Origin: Hyphomicrobiales bacterium
GTDB lineage: Bacteria > Pseudomonadota > Alphaproteobacteria > Rhizobiales > Rhizobiaceae
Reading direction: 5' to 3'
Assembly: GCA_900473685.1 (NCBI GenBank)
Contig: UCNE01000015.1
Coordinates: 186,001 to 250,000 of the forward strand
Length of the DNA: 64,000 bases
Positions 44,132-53,394 of the stretch are shown here, piece after piece. A program made the translations under genes and the position numbers. Position 1 is the first letter of the stretch. Each line of letters begins with the position of its first letter. Below the pieces are notes generated by a model. It was not told the origin of the DNA. It saw only the letters and a program-made list of their open reading frames with translations, and did no database searches.

Positions 44132-46012
44132 CTAGTGCTCGATATCGTCGCCGGGAAGGATGTCGCCATCTGCGGATTCGGCGGCGGCTATGGCCACCGG
44201 CTCGTTTTCCTCTTCCGGCTCCGGTCCCTTGATCCGCACGTCGGTAATCTTGGCGCCGGGGAACTTGGCGAGAATGGCGGCAACGTCCGGATCCTGGCGC
44301 GCGTCGCTGACACGCTTCTCCTGCGCCCGCGTTTCGGCTTCAAGCAGCGTCGGTGCGCCGGGCTCGCGGCTGAGGATCACCATCCAGCGGATGCCGGTCC
44401 AGTCCTCGAGCTTTTTCTGCAGTTCGGCAACCAGCGTCTTCGGTGCGTCTTCCGGTAGGTTGATTTCCAGCCGCCCGGGCTCCAGGTTCACCAGCCGCAC
44501 GAAACCGCGCACCAGCGTCTTCAGCTTGATATCGCGGTTGGTGCCGCAAAGTTCGGCGATGTCGCTGACGGAGCGGACCGGAACTTTAGGTTCGGCTTTC
44601 GCCACCGGTGCTTCAAGCGGCCGTTGCTCGATCTGTCCGACAGGCATGGCTTGTGGTGGCGCGACGTCCGGCACGGCGCGCAGCATGGTCGCGCCGTTTC
44701 CGGTGGCTCGTTGCACCGGCGGCATGTCATTGCCACGCGCCTGGGTGGAGTTTCCGCCGAAGGCCTGCGCGCCACCGCCATTGCCGCCATTCGGGGCGGA
44801 CGGCTGACGCGGCGCATCACCGTTGGAGAGTTCAAGCAAACGCCGCGCCGCATCTTCCGGCGAGGGAAGGTGGGCGGCATGGGCAAGCCGGATCAGCACC
44901 ATTTCGGCGGCACCGGCCGGGCGCGATGAGCTTTCCGTTTCCGGAATGCCCTTCAGGAGCATCTGCCAAATTCGCGACAGCGTGGTCACGGCAATGCTGG
45001 ACGAAAACTCCGCGCCACGGGTGCGCTCGATTTCGCTCAGTGACTGATCGTTGACGGCGTCCGGCACATATTTCAGCCGGGTGACGAGATGGGTGAAGTC
45101 GGCGAGGTCGGTGAGCACGACCGCAGGGCTGGCGCCAGCCTCATATTGCCCGGCGAATTCGTTGAGTGCTGCTGCCACGTCACCTTTGACGATATGCTGG
45201 AACAGGTCGACGATGCGGGCGCGGTCGGCAAGGCCAAGCATCGAGCGCACGGCTTCGACTTCGACCACGCCGCCGCCATGGGCGATCGCCTGGTCGAGCA
45301 GCGACAGGCCGTCACGCGCCGAACCTTCGGCAGCGCGGGCAATCATCGCCATGGCATCCGGATCTGCCGAAATGCCTTCCTTGCCGAGAATGGTGGTGAA
45401 CAGGCCGACGAGGTCCGACGCGCCGATGCGGCGCAGGTCGAAGCGCTGGCAGCGCGACAGCACCGTTATCGGCACCTTGCGGATTTCGGTGGTGGCGAAG
45501 ATGAACTTCACATGCTCCGGCGGCTCTTCGAGCGTCTTCAGCAGGCCGTTGAAGGCCTGGGTCGAGAGCATGTGCACTTCGTCGATGATGTAGACTTTGT
45601 AGCGGGCCGAAACCGGACGGTAGCGCACCTGCTCGATGATCTCGCGGATATCGTCGATACCGGTATGCGAGGCGGCGTCCATCTCGATCACGTCGACATG
45701 GCGGCCTTCCATGATCGCCTGGCAATGCTCGCCGGGAATGCGCAGGTCGATCGTCGGCTTGTCGATCTCGGGCGTCTTGTAGTTCAGCGCACGGGCAAGG
45801 ATGCGGGCGGTGGTGGTTTTGCCGACACCGCGAACGCCGGTCAACATATAAGCTTGCGCGATCCGGCCGGTCTCGAACGCGTTGGTGAGCGTGCGCACCA
45901 TCGGTTCCTGGCCGACCATCAGGTCGGAGAAATCCTTCGGCCGGTATTTGCGCGCAAGCACGCGGTAGGCGGCGGGTTTTTCGGATGTCGGGATCAGACT
46001 ATCTTCGCTCAT
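44132..46012 (-). CDS. dnaX: DNA polymerase III subunits gamma/tau
   Basis: The 626-aa clamp-loader ATPase has LARKYRPKDFSDLMVGQEPMVRTL, Walker A GVRGVGKTTTARIL, Walker B VYIIDEVHMLS and sensor ATTEIRKVPITVLSRCQRFD. Between Walker A and the MDAASHTGIDDIRE segment only one cysteine (GEHCQAI) remains, so the zinc-binding set of four seen in E. coli DnaX is lost, as in other alphaproteobacteria. A Pro/Gly/Asn linker near residue 400 leads to the tau-type C-terminal domain. AAGGGCG precedes the ATG. Confidence 0.96.
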   Translation of the reverse strand: MSEDSLIPTSEKPAAYRVLARKYRPKDFSDLMVGQEPMVRTLTNAFETGRIAQAYMLTGVRGVGKTTTARILARALNYKTPEIDKPTIDLRIPGEHCQAIMEGRHVDVIEMDAASHTGIDDIREIIEQVRYRPVSARYKVYIIDEVHMLSTQAFNGLLKTLEEPPEHVKFIFATTEIRKVPITVLSRCQRFDLRRIGASDLVGLFTTILGKEGISADPDAMAMIARAAEGSARDGLSLLDQAIAHGGGVVEVEAVRSMLGLADRARIVDLFQHIVKGDVAAALNEFAGQYEAGASPAVVLTDLADFTHLVTRLKYVPDAVNDQSLSEIERTRGAEFSSSIAVTTLSRIWQMLLKGIPETESSSRPAGAAEMVLIRLAHAAHLPSPEDAARRLLELSNGDAPRQPSAPNGGNGGGAQAFGGNSTQARGNDMPPVQRATGNGATMLRAVPDVAPPQAMPVGQIEQRPLEAPVAKAEPKVPVRSVSDIAELCGTNRDIKLKTLVRGFVRLVNLEPGRLEINLPEDAPKTLVAELQKKLEDWTGIRWMVILSREPGAPTLLEAETRAQEKRVSDARQDPDVAAILAKFPGAKITDVRIKGPEPEEENEPVAIAAAESADGDILPGDDIEH

Positions 46013-46082
46013 CGCCCTTTTTTCCCCAAGACGGGGCCGCTTGGCTGCAAATCGTGTCCGGAGAGGACAGAAGGAAAAGGGT

Positions 46083-46178
46083 GGGAGGCTGGCACGATGA
46101 CCCGTGCCTGGCTCGTTGGGGCTGCTTCCTTCCGGACCTGACCCGGTTGGCGAGTGGCTCGTCCACCACCAACCTCCC
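46083..46178 (-). ncRNA. ffs: Signal recognition particle RNA (4.5S)
   Basis: The minus strand holds the SRP domain IV core GTCAGGTCCGGAAGGAAGCA with the GGAA tetraloop and flanking asymmetric loop. The ends GGGAGG and CCTCCC pair, giving a single long hairpin of 96 nt. The predicted promoter places the transcription start exactly at 46178. It lies just upstream of dnaX, as in many alphaproteobacteria. Confidence 0.93.
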
Positions 46179-46184
46179 GGCTCT

Positions 46185-46213
46185 CATATCGGCAATATCG
46201 AAACCAAATGCAA
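46185..46213 (-). promoter_or_regulatory. Promoter of ffs
   Basis: TTGCAT (46213-46208) and GATATG (46190-46185) in minus-strand sense are 17 bases apart. The expected start, seven bases past the -10, coincides with the RNA 5' end. Confidence 0.65.
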
Positions 46214-46281
46214 GCCACGCCTTCAAAAAACTGCTATCGTTGTTGAAACAAAAGAAAAATCACCCTTCCCGGGAGACCCAT

Positions 46282-46686
46282 TTGCCTGCCTTCGAGATTG
46301 ATGAACGCCTTCAACGCGATGGATTGCTGATCACCACGCTCGGCCTTTGCCAGCTTCGGATCAACAATGACCGCCGCTGGCCCTGGCTTGTGCTCATTCC
46401 GCAGCGCGATGGCGTGTCGGAAATCTTCGATCTGACGCCGCTCGATCAGGCGATGCTGACATTCGAGACCAACATGGTTGCAGCCGCATTGAAAAAGGCG
46501 ACGGGGGCGACGAAAATCAACGTTGGCGCGCTTGGCAATATCGTCCGTCAGCTTCATGTTCATGTCATCGCCCGCAGTGAGGGTGACGCCAACTGGCCGG
46601 GGCCGGTCTGGGGCTTCGGTTCGGCCGAACCCTGGGACGACGACGCGCGCAAGGCATTCGCAGCACGGATAGTGGAAAATCTCTGA
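46282..46686 (+). CDS. HIT domain protein
   Basis: The 134-aa HIT-superfamily protein has the His triad variant QLHVHVIARSEGDANWPGPVWG near the C-terminus; the first two triad histidines are present, the third position reads Val-Ile-Ala. Such proteins hydrolyse or transfer nucleotides (AppppA or adenylyl groups). The start is a TTG at 46282 with GGGAG upstream; no suitable ATG exists and the frame further upstream overlaps ffs. It ends two bases before nudC, so the two nucleotide hydrolases are coupled. Confidence 0.85.
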   Translation: MPAFEIDERLQRDGLLITTLGLCQLRINNDRRWPWLVLIPQRDGVSEIFDLTPLDQAMLTFETNMVAAALKKATGATKINVGALGNIVRQLHVHVIARSEGDANWPGPVWGFGSAEPWDDDARKAFAARIVENL

Positions 46687-46688
46687 CC

Positions 46689-47663
46689 ATGACGAAATCG
46701 ATCTTCGATCTGCACAGCCCGCATCCAGAGCCGAGCACGCTCGTCGCCTTTTCCGAAAATCACCTGGATAGACAATCGGAACATCGCCCCGACGATTGCG
46801 TCGAAGTGGCTTTCCGCAAGGACGGCGCACATGTCTTTGCGTTCTCCAGCGGCAAGCTGGTGGTCAAGCATGACGAGAAAATCATCGACCCGCTGTTTGC
46901 CCCCTATGAACTGGCCGGTCTGGAGCCGGTTCTCGACGATGCCATCCTGCTCGGTTTCCTGCCCAACGGCGAGCCGCGTCTGGCGGTTCCCGTCGGCCTG
47001 ACCGAAGAGACGCTGCCGGAACCCTTCAAGCTCGCCGATGGCCGCACGCTTTATCGCCAGCAGATGCTGACGGACGAGCTGCTCGGCCAGTTTGCGCAGG
47101 CCTCCAGCCTGATCGCATGGAACGCCACCAATCGCTTCTGTGGCAAATGCGGATCGGCCATGGAAAGCAAGGGTGGCGGTTATCGGCGCATCTGCTCCGC
47201 CTGCGGTCACATGGTGTTTCCGCGCACCGATCCCGTCGTCATCATGCTGACGATCGATCTGGAGCACGACCTCTGCCTGCTGGGCCGCAGCCCGCATTTT
47301 CCGGAAGGCATGTATTCCTGCCTGGCCGGCTTCGTTGAGCCGGGCGAAACCATGGAAAACGCCGTGCGGCGCGAGACGCTCGAGGAATCCGGCATCCGGA
47401 TCGGTCGCGTCCGCTACCACGCCTCGCAGCCGTGGCCGATGCCGCATACGCTGATGATCGGCTGTTACGCGGAGGCAAAATCGCGCGAGGTTCACCGGGA
47501 CGAGCAGGAACTGGAAGACTGCCGCTGGTTCACGCGGGAGGAAACGGCAGCGATGCTGGCGCGCAATACCGGCGTGACGTTGGCGGCAGGGGAGTTGGGG
47601 CCGCCGCCGAAGGGTGCCATCGCCCATCAGCTGATGCGCGACTGGCTGGACTGGCCGCGATAA
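46689..47663 (+). CDS. nudC: NAD(+) diphosphatase / NADH pyrophosphatase
   Basis: The 324-aa Nudix hydrolase cleaves NAD(H) to NMN(H) and AMP, and in E. coli also removes NAD caps from RNA. The zinc ribbon reads FCGKCGSAMESKGGGYRRIC plus SACG. The Nudix box is GFVEPGETMENAVRRETLEE, followed by SQPWPMPHTLMIG, the SQPWPFPxS-type motif that marks NudC. It begins two bases after the HIT stop. Confidence 0.95.
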   Translation: MTKSIFDLHSPHPEPSTLVAFSENHLDRQSEHRPDDCVEVAFRKDGAHVFAFSSGKLVVKHDEKIIDPLFAPYELAGLEPVLDDAILLGFLPNGEPRLAVPVGLTEETLPEPFKLADGRTLYRQQMLTDELLGQFAQASSLIAWNATNRFCGKCGSAMESKGGGYRRICSACGHMVFPRTDPVVIMLTIDLEHDLCLLGRSPHFPEGMYSCLAGFVEPGETMENAVRRETLEESGIRIGRVRYHASQPWPMPHTLMIGCYAEAKSREVHRDEQELEDCRWFTREETAAMLARNTGVTLAAGELGPPPKGAIAHQLMRDWLDWPR

Positions 47664-47668
47664 ACGCA

Positions 47669-47696
47669 ACCGGCGCCCGCCAGGGTGGACGCCGGT
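47669..47696. terminator. Hairpin between nudC and porin gene
   Basis: ACCGGCG and CGCCGGT enclose a 14-base loop, followed by AAAATTT. It lies between convergent genes, so it may end either transcript; the stem is short. Confidence 0.4.
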
Positions 47697-47718
47697 AAAA
47701 TTTCAGCCGGTCGCCGGT

Positions 47719-48795
47719 TTAGAAATTGCGCTGAAGGCGAACGGTGCCACCAACGGCACTGCCATTGCCACGCAAGCCGCCGAATTCCGTGTAGTTGATT
47801 TCCGGTTGGACCTTCAGCATGCTTGTGACCATGTATTCGACGTTGAGGGCGGCGGCGAATGTGCCGTCTTCCTCATAAGCGGCCTGGCCGTTCAGAGAGG
47901 CCTTGTCGGTCATCTGCGCGCTGAAGCCGCCCCATAAGGCCCAGTCGCCATCCCATGGGCCATAGTAATTGCGCTTGCGGGTACCACCGGGGCCCTTGTC
48001 ATTGTCCCAGTCCGACTGGTAGCCGCCCATGACGAAGATGCCAAAGGTATCGTTGAATTTGACGTCGACACGCAGCTTGCCGCCTAAGGCTTCGGCCTCG
48101 GTGTCATAACCACCGATGAAGGCAATCCCCATGCCCTCTTCCTTGTAATAGCGCAGGCCGCCGATGACATGCGGAAAGTCGTCCCCACGATAGGAAGCCG
48201 ACGGCACGGGGGTAAAGCCGGTATCATAGCTGCCGGCGCCTTCCTCGAGACCGAGCAGGGCAGAAAATCCGACATCCTCGCCATACACGTAGCTGACCTG
48301 GTTGGTCCGGTCGCCGGTATAGTCGATGACGTCGTCGTTGATGATGTTGCCGGCCGAGTTCAGCCAGGTGTCGAAACGTGAGTCTGCATAACCGGCGCGG
48401 AAACCGGCAATCTCGATATAGGCGCCGTTGAGATAGGTCCGGGTGTCGTTGACATTGTTTGCGTCGCTACGCAGGTCGATAAAGCTGCGCAACGTGCCGT
48501 ATTCGGTGTTGGAGCGCGCATCGAACGTGATGTTGCCGCGGGTAAAAGCATCCCATCCGTTGTTCTCGCCCGAATAGGGGCTCTCGCCATAGTTGGAATC
48601 GAAGCGGAGATAGCCGCCGATCTTCAGGCAGGTTTCGGTGCCGGGAATATAGAAATAGCCTTTTCCGAACGCGTCGCAGACGCGGACATATTCCATGGGC
48701 TCCGGTTCGGCAGCGACGATGGCATCGGCGGCGCGCGCCCCGGTGGAGATCATCAAAGCGGCGGTGGAGCAGAGAAGAAGGGTCCTGATTGCCAT
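47719..48795 (-). CDS. Outer membrane porin, second copy
   Basis: The 358-aa porin is a paralogue of the one at 25230. After a signal peptide (cleavage near ARA|ADA) the stretch AADAIVAAEPEPMEYVRVCD is identical in both, followed by the GYFYIPGTETCLK block. The rest has diverged, with extra loop sequence, and it ends VRLQRNF with the terminal Phe needed for outer membrane assembly. AAGG lies seven bases before the ATG at 48795; a longer reading frame is not supported. Confidence 0.93.
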   Translation of the reverse strand: MAIRTLLLCSTAALMISTGARAADAIVAAEPEPMEYVRVCDAFGKGYFYIPGTETCLKIGGYLRFDSNYGESPYSGENNGWDAFTRGNITFDARSNTEYGTLRSFIDLRSDANNVNDTRTYLNGAYIEIAGFRAGYADSRFDTWLNSAGNIINDDVIDYTGDRTNQVSYVYGEDVGFSALLGLEEGAGSYDTGFTPVPSASYRGDDFPHVIGGLRYYKEEGMGIAFIGGYDTEAEALGGKLRVDVKFNDTFGIFVMGGYQSDWDNDKGPGGTRKRNYYGPWDGDWALWGGFSAQMTDKASLNGQAAYEEDGTFAAALNVEYMVTSMLKVQPEINYTEFGGLRGNGSAVGGTVRLQRNF

Positions 48796-48957
48796 GTATC
48801 GACCTTTGCCACGCCCATGCGTTGCGGGCGCCTGTCGTTGCCGGAAGGGCACGGCGCGCCGCGAATCAGGTAGCGCGCAATGCGACGATCAAATGGTTTC
48901 GTCACAAAACAATCACGTTTTCGCTTTTATTTCCAGCCGCTAATTCTTGCGGGTTTT

Positions 48958-49812
48958 CTACAGAACAAGCCGCATCGGATGGGCTAGATAAGAGCCGAGA
49001 ATGCGGACCTTTTCGGAAAAGTAGCGCAACTCGTCCAGGGCATGGCGCACATTCGCATCATCCGGATGTCCCTCGATGTCGGCATAAAACTGGGTGGCAA
49101 TGAATTTGCCGCCGAGTTGATAGCTTTCCAGCTTGGTCATGTTGATGCTGTTGGTTGCAAAACCGCCGAGCGCCTTGTAGAGCGCCGCCGGAATATTGCG
49201 GACGTTGAAGACGAAAGTCGTGACGATGACATCGCTGTCCGCGTGCCGCTTGATGTGCTTTGCGTCACGCGACAGCACGACGAAGCGGGTGACGTTGTTT
49301 TCCGTGTCCTCGACATTCTCGGCAACAATCTCGAGCTTGTAGAGATCGGCCGCCAGCCGTGGAGCGAGAGCGGCCATCGACCGGTCACCCATCTCCGCCA
49401 CCAGCTTGGCGGCACCTGCCGTGTCGCCCGCGACAACTGGTTTCCAGCCATTGGCGCGGACGATCTTGCGGCACTGGCCGAGAGCATGGATATGGCTGTG
49501 CACGGTGCGGATCTCGTCGCGCGAAACGCCGGGAAGCACCATCAGCTGGAAGCGGATCGGCATGAAATATTCGCCGATGATGTGCAGCCGTGATTCGGGC
49601 AGCAGGTGATGAATATCGGCGACGCGGCCGGCGATCGTGTTTTCGATCGGGATCATCGCCAGATCGGCCTCGCCGTTTTCGACGGCCAGGAAGGCATCCT
49701 CGAAGGTCTGGCAGGGCAGCGGTTCCATGTCCGGGAACATGTCGCGGCAGGCCATGTCGGAATTGGCGCCGTAGTCGCCCTGAAAGGAAATCCGGTTGGT
49801 CTTGGTGATCAT
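48958..49812 (-). CDS. pheA: Prephenate dehydratase
   Basis: The 284-aa enzyme converts prephenate to phenylpyruvate in phenylalanine synthesis. Motifs are SFQGDYGANSDMACRDMFPD, PIENTIAGRVADIHHLL, and the catalytic Thr-Arg-Phe in ENNVTRFVVLSRD. The C-terminal ACT domain includes NIPAALYKALGGFATNSINMTKLESYQ (GALV/ESRP-like), which binds Phe for feedback control. There is no chorismate mutase domain, so it is monofunctional. It follows kdsB with a 12-base gap. Confidence 0.95.
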   Translation of the reverse strand: MITKTNRISFQGDYGANSDMACRDMFPDMEPLPCQTFEDAFLAVENGEADLAMIPIENTIAGRVADIHHLLPESRLHIIGEYFMPIRFQLMVLPGVSRDEIRTVHSHIHALGQCRKIVRANGWKPVVAGDTAGAAKLVAEMGDRSMAALAPRLAADLYKLEIVAENVEDTENNVTRFVVLSRDAKHIKRHADSDVIVTTFVFNVRNIPAALYKALGGFATNSINMTKLESYQLGGKFIATQFYADIEGHPDDANVRHALDELRYFSEKVRILGSYLAHPMRLVL

Positions 49813-49824
49813 GATGCTATCCAA

Positions 49825-50577
49825 TCAGGCTTTGGTGGCGAGAAGGCGCCGGGCTTTTTCAAGGTCGGCCGGCGTGTCGACGCCGAGCGGCACCGATTTG
49901 ACGACTTCGACGTCGATGCGCATGCCGGCTTCCAATGCCCGCAACTGCTCCAGCGATTCGCGTTTTTCCAGCGTCGAAGGCGGCAGCGACACGAATTTTT
50001 CAAGTGCTGCACGCCGGTAGGCGTAGAGACCGATGTGATGATAGAGCGGGCCGGCGCCATGTGGCGCGGTGGTGCGGGTGAAATAGAGCGCCTTTAGCCG
50101 CGTCTCCGACAGCGGCGAGCCGACCACCTTGACGACGTTGGGATTAAGTTTCTCTTCCTCGTCTTCGATCTCGACGGTCAGCGTGGCGATATCGACATCC
50201 GGGTTTCCCAGCGGCCGAAGGGCGGCGCGAATGGTTTCCGGTTCGATGGTCGGCAGATCACCCTGCACATTGATAATGATCTCCGCCTTGCGCTCCGGAT
50301 CGCTCTTCAAAAGCGCCTCGTGGATACGGTCGGAGCCGGACTGGTGATCAACCCGCGTCATGACAGCCTCGAAACCTGCAGCGGTGACAGCATCAAACAC
50401 CTCCTGATGATCGACGGCGACAACGATCCGGCCGGCTTGCGCGTCCTTTGCCCGCAGGGCGACCTGGACGATCATCGGCAGGCCGCAGATATCTGCCAGC
50501 GGCTTGCCCGGCAGCCGCGTCGAGGCCATGCGCGCAGGGATCAGGATAAGGGTTTTGTCCAAATTGTCGCTGTTCAT
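49825..50577 (-). CDS. kdsB: 3-deoxy-manno-octulosonate cytidylyltransferase
   Basis: The 250-aa enzyme activates Kdo with CTP for lipopolysaccharide core synthesis. It shows [23 protein letters not shown], the [14 protein letters not shown] segment, [15 protein letters not shown] and [17 protein letters not shown] lies seven bases before the ATG at 50577; longer frames lack support. It is divergent from the cytochrome c gene and cotranscribed with the dehydratase gene. Confidence 0.95.
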   Translation of the reverse strand: MNSDNLDKTLILIPARMASTRLPGKPLADICGLPMIVQVALRAKDAQAGRIVVAVDHQEVFDAVTAAGFEAVMTRVDHQSGSDRIHEALLKSDPERKAEIIINVQGDLPTIEPETIRAALRPLGNPDVDIATLTVEIEDEEEKLNPNVVKVVGSPLSETRLKALYFTRTTAPHGAGPLYHHIGLYAYRRAALEKFVSLPPSTLEKRESLEQLRALEAGMRIDVEVVKSVPLGVDTPADLEKARRLLATKA

Positions 50578-50734
50578 GCTTAGGCCTTCAAAACGCGCCG
50601 GAAAAGTGTCAAAAGGACTCAAGGCCGGGGCTTATAATGTCTGTTGCAACACAAAGCCAAAAGACATAGGTTCCGCGCGATTTCAAGATAGGCTGGCGTT
50701 TTGTTCGCGCCGGTTGCAAGGGGAGCATTTGCGG

Positions 50735-51433
50735 ATGAACTCATATGTAAACATGGGCGTGGGTGCCTTCCTCGGTACGGTCTTTGTTTTGATGTCCGTA
50801 TCGATCGCATCGGAAGGCATCTTCCATTCGGAAGTTCCCGAAAAGGAAGGCTTTGCCATCATCGCCGAAGAGGGCGGTTCGGATGCTGGCGCTGGCGCCA
50901 CGGCGGAAGTCGAAGTCGATATCAAGCCGTTGCTGCTCGCTGCAGACGCTTCGGCCGGCGAAACCGTCTTCAAGAAATGCGCAAGCTGTCACACCGTGGA
51001 TAAGGGAGGGGCCAACAAGGTTGGTCCTAACCTGTGGGGTCTCGTCGAGCGTCCGATCGCTTCGCATGAGGGCTTCTCCTATTCGGCCGGCATGAAGACT
51101 TTCGCCGAAGCCAACAAGACCTGGACCTACGATCATCTGAGCTTCTTCATCGAAGCGCCGAAGAAGCATGTTCCCGGCACTGCCATGGGTTTTGCCGGTT
51201 TGAAGAAGCCGGAAGAACGCGCCAACCTGATTGCCTGGCTGCGTGAGCACGCCGACGCGCCGGTGGCGCTGCCATCCGCAACTGCTGCCGCGGCGCCTGC
51301 CGCTGAAGGCGAAGCTGCAAAGCCGGCTGCCGAAGCTGAAGCCGCCAAGCCTGCAACGGAAGCCGAAGCAGCAAAGCCGGCGATTGAAGGCGACGCAACG
51401 AAGCCAGCCACAGAAACGGCACCTGCTCCGTAA
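50735..51433 (+). CDS. Membrane-anchored cytochrome c (CycM type)
   Basis: The 232-aa protein has an N-terminal membrane helix ([19 protein letters not shown]) without a clear cleavage site, a class I cytochrome c domain with CASCH at residues 82-86 and the Met ligand in GTAMGF at about residue 151. An Ala-Glu-Lys-Pro tail of roughly 45 residues follows, built from repeats of EAEAAKPAx. Rhizobial CycM carries electrons between the bc1 complex and cytochrome oxidase. AGGGGAG lies upstream of the ATG at 50735. Confidence 0.92.
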   Translation: MNSYVNMGVGAFLGTVFVLMSVSIASEGIFHSEVPEKEGFAIIAEEGGSDAGAGATAEVEVDIKPLLLAADASAGETVFKKCASCHTVDKGGANKVGPNLWGLVERPIASHEGFSYSAGMKTFAEANKTWTYDHLSFFIEAPKKHVPGTAMGFAGLKKPEERANLIAWLREHADAPVALPSATAAAAPAAEGEAAKPAAEAEAAKPATEAEAAKPAIEGDATKPATETAPAP

Positions 51434-51464
51434 GGATACATCCTGAACAGCGATGGAAGAAACC

Positions 51465-51492
51465 AAAGCCCGGCCAATGCGCCGGGCTTTTT
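51465..51492 (+). terminator. Terminator of cytochrome c gene
   Basis: AAAGCCCGGC and GCCGGGCTTT pair around CAATGC and are followed by TT. It begins 31 bases after the stop. Confidence 0.85.
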
Positions 51493-51512
51493 CGTGTTTG
51501 GACGATCTCTGG

Positions 51513-52457
51513 CTAGAGCAGGATATAGGCCCAGGCGGAAACCGAGATGACGCCGAGTGCGGTGGTGATGGTAATCGTCGATGATGCTAGGCCATGCCCG
51601 ACATTGAAATGATTGGCGATCAGCCAGGCATTGACACCGGTTGGGACGGATGATGTCAGCACCAGCGCTGCCGTCCAGTTGCTGTTGAGGCCGAGCAACT
51701 GGCAGGCGCCGTAGACCGTTGCCGGAAGGACGATCAGTTTCAGCGCGCTGGTGATCGAGGCAAGGCCGGTATTGCCGGCAAGACCGTATTTGTCGACCGC
51801 CATACCGATCGAGATCAGAGCCGCCGGAGCGGCGACACCTGCCAGCTGGTCGACGACGATCTTGACCGGCCCACCGAGCGGCATTCCGATGAGATGAACC
51901 ACCGCACCAAGTGCAAGCCCGATGACCAGTGGATTGCGCACCAGGTTGCGCAGGATGCCCTTGAGGAGCTTGAGTGGGCTCTGGCCGGGCTTACCGCTGG
52001 TCTTGCGCTCGGCCCGCTCCATCAGGATCGTGCCGGCAATCATCATGACCGGCAGGTGCACGGACAAGAGAATGGACAGCGCCACGACACCTTCATCGCC
52101 GACGCTGCGCGAGACCAGCGGCAGGCCGATGAACACGGTATTGGCAAAGGCTGACGAGACGCCGGCCAGTACGCCGATGCGCGCATCCTTCTTGAAAAAC
52201 AAAGTCGCTGCAAAATGCCCCAGGGTCCATGTCACGGCGACACCGGAAAAATAGGCAACCCAGAGCGGCCAGGGCGAGCCATCCTTGAAATCGGCCTCGG
52301 CGATCGTGCGGAACAACAGAACCGGCACCGCCACCCGAAAGACGAAATCGCCAAGCGCGTCTCCCACGGATGCCTTCAGATAATTCATCCGCACGATCAG
52401 CCAGCCGAGCAGGATCAGGACGAAAATTGGCAGCACGTTCAGAAAGACATCGGACAT
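51513..52457 (-). CDS. AEC family transporter
   Basis: The 314-aa protein has about ten transmembrane helices in two inverted halves, typical of the auxin efflux carrier family: VFLNVLPIFVLILLGWLI at the start, SSAFANTVFIGLPLV in the first crossover region, and TSSVPTGVNAWLIANHF in the second. Bacterial members such as MdcF export or import organic anions like malonate or malate. GAGG precedes the ATG at 52457. No neighbouring gene hints at the substrate. Confidence 0.9.
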   Translation of the reverse strand: MSDVFLNVLPIFVLILLGWLIVRMNYLKASVGDALGDFVFRVAVPVLLFRTIAEADFKDGSPWPLWVAYFSGVAVTWTLGHFAATLFFKKDARIGVLAGVSSAFANTVFIGLPLVSRSVGDEGVVALSILLSVHLPVMMIAGTILMERAERKTSGKPGQSPLKLLKGILRNLVRNPLVIGLALGAVVHLIGMPLGGPVKIVVDQLAGVAAPAALISIGMAVDKYGLAGNTGLASITSALKLIVLPATVYGACQLLGLNSNWTAALVLTSSVPTGVNAWLIANHFNVGHGLASSTITITTALGVISVSAWAYILL

Positions 52458-52597
52458 AAGACGCAGCCTCTTAGCAAGATGAACGTCCGCCTTAGACCCA
52501 TTCGCCCAGCTGTCGCAACCCGGCGCATCGTATGGGCGGGGCGAAACGCATATTTCACGCAAGGCTTATATGCCAGGATGTTGAAGGAGGTTGCCAG

Positions 52598-52858
52598 ATG
52601 ATCGAAAAATGGTGGCTAGAGCCTGTCGTCCTCGAACTTGATGGGATAGGACGTTACCGCGTCGTTCGAAACACACGTGAGGCGGCGCAGTGCCTGCTCG
52701 AAAAGTGGCCGGTACAGGAGGGCACCGCCTATAGAACAGCAATCCGGACATGCTGTTGCGTGTTGCGAGGCGAGCAGCCGATGGATTATGCCCGCCAGGA
52801 TTTCATCGCCGCCGCCGCCGCCGCCGAAGCCTTCATTCATGTCCAGCCGGGCACCTGA
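52598..52858 (+). CDS. DUF982 domain protein
   Basis: The 86-aa protein has the DUF982 outline: WWLEPVVLELDGIGRYRVV, REAAQCLLEKWPV, then AIRTCCCVLRGEQPMDYARQDFI and a C-terminal Ala-rich helix. A full AAGGAGG precedes the ATG. The family is almost confined to Rhizobiales and often occurs in many copies per genome; its function is unknown. Three consecutive cysteines (TCCCV) are unusual. Confidence 0.88.
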   Translation: MIEKWWLEPVVLELDGIGRYRVVRNTREAAQCLLEKWPVQEGTAYRTAIRTCCCVLRGEQPMDYARQDFIAAAAAAEAFIHVQPGT

Positions 52859-52938
52859 CATTCCCTTCCGCAATCGCATATCAGATATTCGGAACATTCG
52901 GGAAAAACTAGCGTTGTCCCTTGGGAAGGGCAATTGCC

Positions 52939-53196
52939 ATGCACAAGCAGATTTACATTCACCAGGACGATCATCCGGACCTGACCGGTGACGAACTGGC
53001 CGATAAAGTCTTGCGCTATATCCAGTATACGGCGCTGATTGATGTATCTCAGCTGTCTGTGACGGCTGTCGGGCGCACGGTTGTTCTCAGCGGCTACGTT
53101 TCTTGCGAAACGGAAATTGGCTGCGTCGAGCAGGCCGCCGCCGCGGTGATTGGCGTGCATCTGATCGAAAACAAGGTTGAGGTGATGAAGCAATGA
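52939..53196 (+). CDS. BON domain protein
   Basis: The 85-aa protein consists of one BON-like domain: ELADKVLRYIQYTALID, LSVTAVGRTVVLSGYVSCET and a final GVHLIENKVEV. It lacks a signal peptide, unlike OsmY, so it is cytoplasmic or needs another route. BON domains bind membranes or lipids. AAGGG lies eight bases before the ATG at 52939. Confidence 0.82.
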   Translation: MHKQIYIHQDDHPDLTGDELADKVLRYIQYTALIDVSQLSVTAVGRTVVLSGYVSCETEIGCVEQAAAAVIGVHLIENKVEVMKQ

Positions 53197-53394
53197 GCAA
53201 GCGGTTGCGCCGCCTCTCGGCTCGAACTCGCTTTTGATCCGTGAATGCACCCCGGAAATCCACTCAACGGTAGTGCCTAAACAAAGGCACCGATCCGCGC
53301 TGTTCGCCAGCCGGAGCCCTTTGAAAAAGCGGAGATTTTTCTCAGGTGGGCGGCAGGCAGCACGCCTATTGGCTGTGTGTTGCCCGCCTCACTC

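Noticed and set aside
52663-52680. A 15-base match to the leader hairpin at 12584
   Set aside because: One such match is expected by chance in 64 kb, and this copy is inside the DUF982 coding sequence.
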